A DNA stretch of 64,000 nt from the NCBI RefSeq assembly GCF_003347595.2, contig NZ_QCZK02000035.1, positions 186,001-250,000 on the forward strand, read 5' to 3'. Under the pieces are notes generated by a model that made no database searches, had not been told where the DNA came from, and saw only the letters and a program-made list of their open reading frames with translations. This document shows positions 25,403 to 33,384 of the stretch, one piece after another. Source of the stretch: Botryobacter ruber. GTDB lineage: Bacteria > Bacteroidota > Bacteroidia > Cytophagales > Hymenobacteraceae. The position numbers were made by a program, and so were the translations under genes. How positions within the stretch are numbered: the first letter of the stretch is position 1; each line of letters starts with the position of its first letter.

Positions 25403-27853
25403 ATGAAAAAGTTATTTGCCATTGTTTTAATGTGTATGTCGGCATTTCAGGTGCTGGCGCAATCGGGTGCTGTAGAGGGGCAGATCGTAAGTAAAATCGA
25501 CAACAAGCCAATTGAGTTTGCCTCCGTTACGCTTTTAAGTGCTCCAGATAATAATTTTATTTCCGGCGGCCTGACCGATGCCCAGGGACGGTTCCAGCTG
25601 AGTAAGATAAAAGAAGGAAATTACCACCTGCAGGTGCAGTTCCTGGGGTTTGAAGTGACCAAGATGGAGAACCTGCGGGTTTCCAGAAACCAGGCCCTCA
25701 AGTTAGGTACTATTGCCTTAGCTCCTAACCAGCTGATGCTGCAGGAAGTGCAGGTGGTCGGCGAAAAGGCCGTGGTGCAGCACCAGATAGACAAGCAGGT
25801 GTTCCGGGCGGCAGATTTCCAGACTGCTGCCGGCGGCACGGGCGTAGACGTACTCAAGAACATGCCTTCGGTTTCGGTTGATGCCCAGGGCGAGATAAGC
25901 ATGCGCGGCACCACCGGCTTCACGGTGTTCCTCAATGGCAAACCGGTGCAGTCAGATGCCGCCTCGCTGCTGAGCCAGATTCCGGCCAACGCCATCGAGA
26001 ATGTAGAAGTAATTACCGCGCCCTCTGCTAAATACGACCCCGACGGGAAAGCCGGTATTATCAACATCACGACCAAACAGGGCGCTACCGACGGCATAAC
26101 CGTACTGGCCAACGTGCAGGGTGGTTTACCCAGCATCGAAAATTACGACAACGTAGCGCCTGCCCGACGATATGGCGCCGATGCTACCCTCAGCTTCCGG
26201 AAAAAGAATTGGGATGTGTCGGTAGGCGGCAGCTATGTGCGCAACGATATTTCCGGCAGGCGGGTAGGCGATGTGAATACCACCATCGGCGAACGCTTCA
26301 CCTCTTTTCCGTCGGTAGGCGAGCGCAGTTTCGATAAATACAACCACTCGGCCCGTGCCGCTGTCAGTTTCACGCCCAATGCAAACAATACTTTCCAAAC
26401 CGGCTTTTATTACGGCAACCGTACCGAATACCGCCTGGCCGACATTAACTACACCAACACCACCCGCAACGTTTCTACAGGCGAAGTGATTGGCAGGAGC
26501 AACTACTTTAACTCCAACCTGGTAAAAAAACGCGGCGATTTCCTGATTACCAACCTGGATTACACTCACAAATTCCAGAACAGTTCCTCGCTCTCGCTCT
26601 CGGCATTAGTAGAACGCGATAAATTGTCCGGGTTTACAAAAAACCTGAACCTGCAGAGCCAGGAAATGATCGATACGCTGCAATACACCGAGAACACCAA
26701 CGTGCGTCCGCTCAACGGCCTGCGCCTGCGTGCAGACTATGCAATTCCGCTGGGAGCAGGCAAGCTGGAAAGCGGTTACCAGTTCCGGCACCACAACGAC
26801 GATGGCGAGTTTGTGTACAAGCAAAAAGACAAGGGTTCGCCCGACTTTATCTACTACCCCGAGTTCAGCGGCAATGTAAACCTGACCAACCAGATCCATT
26901 CGGCCTACAGCCAGTACTCGGGTAAAACGGAAAAGCTGGAGTATGTAGGCGGACTGCGCTACGAATATGCCGCCCGCAGCTTTATCATCCGCGACAAAGA
27001 GCACATCCTGAACCTGAGCAACTTCTTTCCTTCGGCCAGCGTGCTCTATTCCTTCAACGACGATCTGAAAGCCAAAGCAGGCTACAGCCGCCGGGTGCAG
27101 CGCAGCTCCAGCTTTGAGCTGAACCCGCTTCCCGAGCGCGAGCACTCCGAAACACTGGAGCAGGGCGATCCGGAACTGCTGCCTGAGTTTGTGAACCTGA
27201 CGGAACTGGGGCTGGTGAAGAATTTTAACATTGGTTCTGCGTTTGCCACGCTCTACCACCAGGACATCAAGAACGTGATTAACCGTGTAAACAACGTGTA
27301 TGCCGATACCGTGCTTGGCCGCATTTATACCAACGCCGGCAGGGCTTCCCGCCTTGGCCTGGAAGCAGGTGTGGACATACAGCCTGTAAACTGGTGGAAA
27401 CTGTACCTGGGCGGTAATGTGTATGACTACAAAATAAAAGGCGCCCTGTTCAACAACACGGTAAAGGTGAACAACTCCAGCCTGGTATACTCGCTCAATG
27501 CCAACACCAATTTCAAACTGTCGAATACCCTGAACCTGCAGTGGACCCTCAACTACATCTCGGAGCGAGCCACCGCCCAGGGCGAAGACTCCCGCTTCTA
27601 CAACCCGAGCCTGGCCCTGCGGAAAACGTTTATGGATGGTATGCTGGCGGCAACGCTCCAGTGGCAGAACATGGATATGGGCCTGCTGAACTCCAATGAG
27701 CAGCGCATCACCACCCGCGGCAGAGACTTTTTTACGACCACCAATTACATTTATGAGGTAGATGTGGTTATGGTTAACCTGAGCTTTAACCTCAACAAGC
27801 TGGGTAAGAAAGTGAAGTTTACCGAGAGCGAGTTCGGGGAGAAAGAATTTTAA
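25403..27853 (+). CDS. TonB-dependent receptor, outer-membrane beta-barrel family
   Basis: An 816-residue outer-membrane protein. After a signal peptide (to about residue 20), residues about 22-105 form a carboxypeptidase-regulatory-like beta-sandwich, residues about 115-225 a plug (blocks GGTGVDVLKNMPSVSVD and VEVITAPSAKYDPDGKAGII), and the rest a beta barrel. It belongs to the shorter barrel family rather than the 1000-residue SusC type, and no SusD lies nearby. It probably imports or senses oligosaccharides from the sulfated glycan; that is inferred from position and from the operator it shares with the GH2 and GH5 genes. Confidence 0.9.
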   Translation: MKKLFAIVLMCMSAFQVLAQSGAVEGQIVSKIDNKPIEFASVTLLSAPDNNFISGGLTDAQGRFQLSKIKEGNYHLQVQFLGFEVTKMENLRVSRNQALKLGTIALAPNQLMLQEVQVVGEKAVVQHQIDKQVFRAADFQTAAGGTGVDVLKNMPSVSVDAQGEISMRGTTGFTVFLNGKPVQSDAASLLSQIPANAIENVEVITAPSAKYDPDGKAGIINITTKQGATDGITVLANVQGGLPSIENYDNVAPARRYGADATLSFRKKNWDVSVGGSYVRNDISGRRVGDVNTTIGERFTSFPSVGERSFDKYNHSARAAVSFTPNANNTFQTGFYYGNRTEYRLADINYTNTTRNVSTGEVIGRSNYFNSNLVKKRGDFLITNLDYTHKFQNSSSLSLSALVERDKLSGFTKNLNLQSQEMIDTLQYTENTNVRPLNGLRLRADYAIPLGAGKLESGYQFRHHNDDGEFVYKQKDKGSPDFIYYPEFSGNVNLTNQIHSAYSQYSGKTEKLEYVGGLRYEYAARSFIIRDKEHILNLSNFFPSASVLYSFNDDLKAKAGYSRRVQRSSSFELNPLPEREHSETLEQGDPELLPEFVNLTELGLVKNFNIGSAFATLYHQDIKNVINRVNNVYADTVLGRIYTNAGRASRLGLEAGVDIQPVNWWKLYLGGNVYDYKIKGALFNNTVKVNNSSLVYSLNANTNFKLSNTLNLQWTLNYISERATAQGEDSRFYNPSLALRKTFMDGMLAATLQWQNMDMGLLNSNEQRITTRGRDFFTTTNYIYEVDVVMVNLSFNLNKLGKKVKFTESEFGEKEF

Positions 27854-27893
27854 GCTGCGGGCATACCCAGGGCGCACGATAGGTTTACCGCTT

Positions 27894-27928
27894 CCGGCAA
27901 AGCCGGTGCTTTGCCGGGTACTACCCGG
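27894..27928 (+). terminator. Overlapping hairpins after the first receptor
   Basis: CCGGCAAAGC (27894-27903) pairs perfectly with GCTTTGCCGG (27908-27917) across a 4-nt loop. The 3' arm shares bases with a second hairpin, CCGGGT-ACT-ACCCGG (27914-27928), so the two are mutually exclusive. A T-rich stretch follows. Likely a terminator or 3'-end stabiliser, 40 bp after the stop. Confidence 0.5.
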
Positions 27929-28050
27929 GTGGCTTTGTTCTGATGATCGGTTATGCTATAACATAGGCTGTTAATAATTTGATTTTGTTCCTCTGGAAGC
28001 CTACCTTAGGCAAGTGATAAGATGCTGTTGAAACCTAAAGCAATATCAAA

Positions 28051-30315
28051 GTGAACCGGAAGCAGATAGTCCTGTTAATTCTTGCCGTAGTTGTTGGCGT
28101 ACAAATTGTTTACTTCTGGCTGGAGGGTAAACCTGAGGCTGCAGACGCAGGCAAAAAAGAGCTGCTGACAGCAGACGTAATAGCTGCAAGTTACATCGGC
28201 AGTGAGTCTTGCAGGTCATGCCACGAGCAGGAATTCAGCGACTGGAATAAATCGGATCATGACCTGGCCATGCAGGAAGCCACTTCCGAATTTGTGTTGG
28301 GCGATTTTGAGGATCAGGTATTTGAAAGCCAGGGTGTAACAAATAAATTTTTCCGGAAAGACGACAAATATTGGGTAAACACAGAAGGCCCCGACGGAAA
28401 GTACGCCGATTATGAAATTAAGTACACCTATGGGGTAAAGCCCCTGCAGCAGTACATCGTGGAGTTTCCGGGCGGTAAGCTGCAGTGCCTGCGCACAGCC
28501 TGGGACAGTAAAAAAAATAAATGGTTCGACCTGTATCCCGATCTTGAAGTGCACCCGAAGGAGTGGCTGCACTGGACAAAAGGCGGCCTGAACTGGAATA
28601 CCATGTGCTCCGACTGCCACTCCACCAACGTGCATAAAAACTACATCCCGGAAGCCGATTCGTTTGCTACTTCCTTCTCCATTATCAATGTCAGCTGCGA
28701 GTCGTGCCATGGCCCGGGCAAAGCGCACGTCGATTTTATCAAGTCAAACAATATTAAAAAGGGCGACCCCTACCAGGCAGAACAGCACCTGCACCAGACC
28801 TCCAACCTGACGTCGGTGGAGCAGGTAGACCAATGCGCCCGCTGCCATGCCCGGCGCGAGCAGATAACGGAAGCTTTTGACCACCAGGGAAGCTTTATGG
28901 ACCACTATGTTCCGGCCGTTTTACGAGACGACCTGTATCATCCGGATGGGCAGATAAAAGAGGAAGATTACGAATATGCTTCCTTTACACAAAGCAAAAT
29001 GTACATGAACGGCGTGAAATGCGCCAACTGCCATAACCCGCACAGCCTCGAACTGAAAGCCATCGGCAATGCCTTGTGCGGCCAGTGCCACGACCAGAAA
29101 AAATTCGATGTGCCGGCGCATACGTTTCATGCCGTAAACACAGAGGGCGCAAAATGCGTGAACTGCCACATGCCCGGCACCACCTACATGGGCAACGACT
29201 TCAGGCGGGACCACAGTTTACGGGTTCCGCGCCCAGACCAGAGCGTGGTGTACGGTACGCCAAATGCCTGTAACAAGTGCCACACCGATCAAACGGCGCA
29301 GTGGGCAGCCAATGCCATCGAAAAATGGTTTGGGAAAGAGCGGAAGCCACACTTCTCGGATGCGCTCACCTTTGCCAGCACCCGTAACCCGGCAGCGGCA
29401 GCGGGGCTCGTTACGTTGCTGAACGATAAAAAGCAACCGCCCATTGTAAAGGCAACGGCTTTATGGTACCTGGGGCAGCTGAAAAACGATCCGGGCACAT
29501 TGGCTGTTTTTGTAAATGCATTATCCGATGCTGAACCCATTATCCGGTACACGGCCCTCAAGGAACTGAATGCGTATCCGCTGGAGCAGACGCAGAACCA
29601 CGTGTTGCCCATGCTCAAAGATCCTGTCCGGTCGGTGCGTATAGCGGCAGCCGATGCGCTGGCTACGTTGCCGGCAAGCAGCGTTCCGGCAAGTTTTGCG
29701 GCGCCTTACAAGAAGGCAACCAAAGAGCTCGAGATCAATTTAAAAGAAAGGGCCGATTTCCCGGGCGGCCAGATGGAAGCCGGGCAGTACTACGAAAGAA
29801 AAGGTGATGTCCGGAAAGCCGAGGTGGCCTATAAGCGGTCCCTTTCCATCGATTCCTTCTTTAATCCGGCACGCCTGAACCTGGCTTACCTGCAAAACAG
29901 GCAGGGAAATACAAAAGAAGCCATTGCCTTGTTTAATGTGGTGCTGCAACAGGAGCCCGGGTATGCAGAAGGCTATTACTCGCTAGGTCTTTTATATGCC
30001 GAGACGAATGAAATGGAGCTGGCTATCGAAAACCTGAAAAAGGCTTCGCAACTGGATAAAGCCAATACAAGAGCGCTGTATAACCTGGGGTTGGCCTACC
30101 AGCGCGCAAACCAGGCCGAAGCGGCAGAAGCAGTTTACCTGAAAGGGCTTCAGAGATTTCCTGATTCGTATGACTTCGGAAACGCACTGGTCATCCTGTA
30201 TTTGCAAAACAACAGCTTCGAGAAAGCAGAACAGCACCTGGCACGTTTGTTGGGACACTATCCTAATAACCCACAGCTGCTCCAGATGAAGGAGTATATC
30301 CGGACAAACAGGTGA
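28051..30315 (+). CDS. Eight-heme cytochrome c with HEAT and TPR repeats
   Basis: A 754-residue envelope protein starting at GTG. A single N-terminal membrane segment (about residues 4-24) anchors it. Eight CxxCH heme motifs lie between Cys54 and about residue 410 (CRSCH, CSDCH, CESCH, CARCH, CANCH, CGQCH, CVNCH, CNKCH). HEAT-like repeats (about 440-560) and TPR repeats (about 580-750) follow. Related multiheme/TPR proteins occur in Bacteroidota and Planctomycetota without a settled function. An electron-transfer or oxidoreductase role is likely from the hemes. Its place between a glycan receptor and a GH2 gene is unexpected. Confidence 0.88.
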   Translation: MNRKQIVLLILAVVVGVQIVYFWLEGKPEAADAGKKELLTADVIAASYIGSESCRSCHEQEFSDWNKSDHDLAMQEATSEFVLGDFEDQVFESQGVTNKFFRKDDKYWVNTEGPDGKYADYEIKYTYGVKPLQQYIVEFPGGKLQCLRTAWDSKKNKWFDLYPDLEVHPKEWLHWTKGGLNWNTMCSDCHSTNVHKNYIPEADSFATSFSIINVSCESCHGPGKAHVDFIKSNNIKKGDPYQAEQHLHQTSNLTSVEQVDQCARCHARREQITEAFDHQGSFMDHYVPAVLRDDLYHPDGQIKEEDYEYASFTQSKMYMNGVKCANCHNPHSLELKAIGNALCGQCHDQKKFDVPAHTFHAVNTEGAKCVNCHMPGTTYMGNDFRRDHSLRVPRPDQSVVYGTPNACNKCHTDQTAQWAANAIEKWFGKERKPHFSDALTFASTRNPAAAAGLVTLLNDKKQPPIVKATALWYLGQLKNDPGTLAVFVNALSDAEPIIRYTALKELNAYPLEQTQNHVLPMLKDPVRSVRIAAADALATLPASSVPASFAAPYKKATKELEINLKERADFPGGQMEAGQYYERKGDVRKAEVAYKRSLSIDSFFNPARLNLAYLQNRQGNTKEAIALFNVVLQQEPGYAEGYYSLGLLYAETNEMELAIENLKKASQLDKANTRALYNLGLAYQRANQAEAAEAVYLKGLQRFPDSYDFGNALVILYLQNNSFEKAEQHLARLLGHYPNNPQLLQMKEYIRTNR

Positions 30316-30403
30316 TAAACCTGCCGTTGCCTTCGCTGCTCGTTTTGCAACCTTCTTTTTCAGGATAAAACGCCATTCCTCCTGTATGTACTGCCGCTTG
30401 CGT

Positions 30404-30431
30404 GCAGCAGCGGGTGTGGTGGCAGCTGCAG
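30404..30431 (+). repeat. Dispersed intergenic repeat, copy 10
   Basis: Reads GCAGCAGCGGGTGTGG then TGGCAGCTGCAG, 88 bp after the cytochrome stop, followed by ACTTTTTT. Confidence 0.75.
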
Positions 30432-30433
30432 CA

Positions 30434-30480
30434 TACTTTTTTGCAGGATCTGAAAGCCGGCTGTAAAAAGTAGTTTTTTT
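30434..30480 (+). terminator. A/T-rich hairpin with T-run after cytochrome gene
   Basis: TACTTTTT (30434-30441) pairs with AAAAAGTA (30465-30472), followed by GTTTTTTT. A possible intrinsic terminator, although its stem is A/T-rich. Confidence 0.4.
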
Positions 30481-30540
30481 ATGATGCTGCTCCCTGCCTG
30501 TTGCCGGAAACGCAATGGTACAGGTGGACAGCTTTTTTTT

Positions 30541-30820
30541 AACGTGAACTCGGGAATCAAAACAAGGACACACTATTGTTCTAAGATCGAAGCATAAAAC
30601 CTTTCCAGTTTTCGCAGGAGGAGCCTTCTACATGTTCCGGTGCTGAGCTCTGCTCAGCAGCCCGCAGCGGAGCGAGGGCAGGTTCATGTAGACAGCGACG
30701 GAAGCGAAAACGCGGCCGCGCGGCCGAGGAGCGCATAAGTTAGCTATAGAACGATAATTCAGAGGCAATGCATGAGCAGTTACTATAAGTTGTAAAACTT
30801 ATAATTCCCGAGTTTACGTT
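30541..30820. mobile_element. Candidate MITE-like element, 280 bp
   Basis: Terminal inverted repeats of 17 bp with one mismatch bound the segment: AACGTGAACTCGGGAAT at 30541-30557 and ATTCCCGAGTTTACGTT at 30804-30820. T-runs flank both ends, so a target-site duplication cannot be told apart. The interior is highly structured: GTTTTCGC/GCGAAAAC (30608/30704), TCTACATG/CATGTAGA (30627/30685) and GCTGAGC-TCT-GCTCAGC (30642-30658). No transposase frame exists inside. It could instead be a structured RNA gene. Confidence 0.45.
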
Positions 30821-30872
30821 TTTTTTAAGCTTTTACTTCCGGACAGACGTTTTTTCTCCTTTATTTTTTTAG

Positions 30873-30900
30873 CTGCACCTGCCACCACACCCACTGCTGG
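30873..30900 (-). repeat. Dispersed intergenic repeat, copy 11
   Basis: A minus-strand copy (CAGCAGTGGGTGTGG then TGGCAGGTGCAG), facing copy 10 across the inverted-repeat element. Confidence 0.75.
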
Positions 30901-30971
30901 AGGCTGCAGTGGCGTCGTTATCCTGCCCTCCTGCTACAATTATTCCTGCTCAGGCGCTTTATTTGGGAGCG

Positions 30972-31036
30972 GCTACATAAATAGCAGCATTGCCTACAAT
31001 TGTGCTAATCCCTGTCAACCTCTTTTGCTATCATTG
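30972..31036 (+). promoter_or_regulatory. Tandem half-site operator and -7 box, GH2 promoter C
   Basis: Half-sites GCTACATAAATAGCA (30972) and CCTACAATTGTGCTA (30993) start 21 bp apart. The -7 box TATCATTG starts at 31029, 36 bp after half-site 2. A third, isolated GCTACAATT lies upstream at 30933. Confidence 0.8.
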
Positions 31037-31127
31037 TTGCTGTCAGCTGTCGCTTACCGGAGTTGGAAGTGGTGATTAAGCTATCGCAACGGCAGTAGGA
31101 TAGCTGTATTTTTTTAATTGATTTTTT

Positions 31128-33365
31128 ATGAAGAGGTTAACAATCTTTTTCTTATTACTTCTGCTTGTTGCAGGCAAGGCCAAAGCGCAAGGCTGGAAAC
31201 CGGTGGGGGATAAGCTAAAAACAAGGTGGGCAAAAGATGTAAGCCCCGCAAATGCCTGGCAGGAGTACCCGAGGCCGCAGCTGGTGCGCGACGACTGGCA
31301 GAACCTGAACGGGTTGTGGGAATATGCCATCCGGAAGAAAGGATTGCCACAGCCAGCACAGTTCGACGGTAAAATACTGGTGCCTTATGCGGTAGAGTCC
31401 AGTTTGTCGGGGGTGGGCAAACCGCTCCTGCCCGACCAGGAGCTATGGTACAGAACCACGTTTGAAACGCCTGCATCATGGCGTAAGCAAAATGCCATTC
31501 TCCACTTCGAAGCCGTAGACTGGCAGGCTACCGTTTATCTGAACAACAAACTGGTGGGCGAACACAAAGGCGGCAGCGATGCCTTCTCTTTTGATGTATC
31601 AAAATACCTGAAGCCCGGGGTGCAGGAGCTCGTGGTAAAGGTGTGGGACCCGACCGATTCGGATATACAACCGCGTGGAAAGCAGATCCTTAAACCGCAT
31701 GGTTTCTGGTACACGGCTGTGTCTGGTATCTGGCAGACGGTATGGCTGGAGCCGGTAAGCCCGTCCGGTATCCGTACGCTGGTGCCGGAGCCGGATATCG
31801 ACCGGAAGCTGGTAACAATTAAATCGAGCCTGTACAAAAACACCGGTAAAGAGCGGGTGCGCCTGAAAGTAACTTACAAGGACAATGTAATTGCTGAGCA
31901 GGAAGTGCCCTACCAGGAAGATCTGGCGGTAGCAGTACCGGAACCGCAGTTATGGACCCCGGAGTACCCCAACCTGTACCAGTTCCAGCTGGAAATTGTG
32001 CGGGGTGGAAAAGTGCTGGATAAAGTGGCCTCCTATTTTGCGATGCGCAAGATTGCGCTGGGGCAGGATAACAACGGATACACAAAATTATTCCTGAACA
32101 ACAAGCCTTACTTTCAGTGGGGCGTGCTGGACCAGGGGTGGTGGCCGGATGGTCTGCTGACGCCTCCTTCCGATGAAGCCATGAAATATGACATGGAGGT
32201 GGTGAAGTCGATGGGGTACAACATGATACGGAAGCATATTAAAGTAGAGCCCGCACGCTTTTATTTTCATGCCGATACCATGGGCCTGCTGGTGTGGCAG
32301 GACATGCCCTCGGGCTTTCTGAAACTGGGCCACCCGGAGCAGCACGTAAACCACGACGCGCCGAAAGACTGGGAGCGGCCGAAAGCATCGGCGCAGCAGT
32401 TTGAGCATGAGTGGAAGTCCATTATCGATCATCTGCGCTTTTTTCCTTCCATTGTCGTGTGGGTGCCTTTTAACGAAGGCTGGGGCCAGTACGACACGGA
32501 GCGGGTGGTGGAGTGGACGCGGCAGTACGACCCTACCCGCCTGGTAGACGGCACCAGCGGCTGGACAGACCGTAACGTTGGGCATATGTACGATGCCCAT
32601 CAGTACCCGGGGCCCTCCATCGAGCCAAGTGCCCAAAATCCGGGCCGGGCGCTGGTGTTAGGGGAATTCGGGGGGCTGGGGTTTCCGGTAAAAGACCACC
32701 TGTGGAACGCCGAAAAGCGCAACTGGGGCTACCGCACCTATCTTACAGCGCAGCAACTGATAGACGAATACGTCAAACTCGTTCATAATGTGTACCCGCT
32801 TACGGCAAGAGGCCTTGCTGCAGCCATTTACACCCAGACAACCGATGTGGAAGGGGAGGTAAACGGCCTGATGACCTACGACCGTGAAATAATAAAAGTA
32901 CCTGTTGCCACTGCGCGTATCCTGCACGAACCGCTGTATTATCAGCACATCAACAAGCAGGAAATCATCCTGAAAGATTCTGAGGAAGAGGCCTCCCCGC
33001 TGATGACCTCCTTTACCTATCCGGGCCGGGAATGGAACAACCACAACCCTTTTAGCCCGGCATTTAAAAAAACGACCGGTCCCGTGAAAGTAAGCAAAGG
33101 CCAGACACTCTGGGCCGTGAACAGCTTTGTAAAAAACGACCTGCCCGATAGAATGGCCCTGAAAGTATTTGCCCGCGGCGACCTGAAAATCTACCTGAAC
33201 GGCCATCTGATACACGACAGGTATACGCTGACGAAACGCCATTACGATGAAATAAACATCAGTGAGTTTGCCCGGTACCTGAAGGAGGGCAAGAATGTAA
33301 TTGGCCTGGAGCTGCAGAATGCAGCAGAAGATTCTGAATTCGATTTCGGGCTTTACCACTACTGA
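31128..33365 (+). CDS. Glycoside hydrolase family 2 enzyme, paralogue 2
   Basis: A 745-residue exported GH2 enzyme, clearly paralogous to the one at 16475: same domain order, nearly identical N-terminal blocks (EYPRPQLVR, FDGKILVP, SSLSGVGK, GEHKGGSD) and the same catalytic numbering, acid/base Glu450 in FNEGWGQYD and nucleophile Glu513 in LGEFGGLG. The signal peptide ends near AKAQG. The next gene, a sulfatase, starts only 19 bp after its stop, so they are almost certainly co-transcribed from promoter C. The two GH2 copies probably attack different positions or sulfation states of the same glycan; that is inference. Confidence 0.92.
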   Translation: MKRLTIFFLLLLLVAGKAKAQGWKPVGDKLKTRWAKDVSPANAWQEYPRPQLVRDDWQNLNGLWEYAIRKKGLPQPAQFDGKILVPYAVESSLSGVGKPLLPDQELWYRTTFETPASWRKQNAILHFEAVDWQATVYLNNKLVGEHKGGSDAFSFDVSKYLKPGVQELVVKVWDPTDSDIQPRGKQILKPHGFWYTAVSGIWQTVWLEPVSPSGIRTLVPEPDIDRKLVTIKSSLYKNTGKERVRLKVTYKDNVIAEQEVPYQEDLAVAVPEPQLWTPEYPNLYQFQLEIVRGGKVLDKVASYFAMRKIALGQDNNGYTKLFLNNKPYFQWGVLDQGWWPDGLLTPPSDEAMKYDMEVVKSMGYNMIRKHIKVEPARFYFHADTMGLLVWQDMPSGFLKLGHPEQHVNHDAPKDWERPKASAQQFEHEWKSIIDHLRFFPSIVVWVPFNEGWGQYDTERVVEWTRQYDPTRLVDGTSGWTDRNVGHMYDAHQYPGPSIEPSAQNPGRALVLGEFGGLGFPVKDHLWNAEKRNWGYRTYLTAQQLIDEYVKLVHNVYPLTARGLAAAIYTQTTDVEGEVNGLMTYDREIIKVPVATARILHEPLYYQHINKQEIILKDSEEEASPLMTSFTYPGREWNNHNPFSPAFKKTTGPVKVSKGQTLWAVNSFVKNDLPDRMALKVFARGDLKIYLNGHLIHDRYTLTKRHYDEINISEFARYLKEGKNVIGLELQNAAEDSEFDFGLYHY

Positions 33366-33384
33366 TTAATCTGAGCACAATTGT

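Larger units (their letters stand above)
30316..31127. other. Long intergenic region with repeats, inverted-repeat element and operator
   Basis: The longest gap in the window (812 bp). In order it holds a dispersed repeat (30404-30431) and an A/T-rich hairpin with a T-run (30434-30480), a 280-bp inverted-repeat-bounded element (30541-30820), a second dispersed repeat in opposite orientation (30873-30900), an extra GCTACAATT half-site (30933) and the operator/promoter of the second GH2 gene. No open frame is believable. Confidence 0.6.

Noticed and set aside
26606..27877. 423-codon open frame antisense to the TonB-dependent receptor
   Set aside because: The sense frame encodes a full plug and barrel; no start context or family motif on the antisense side.
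30541..30820. Complete insertion sequence
   Set aside because: No transposase frame exists within the inverted repeats, so at most a non-autonomous element is proposed.
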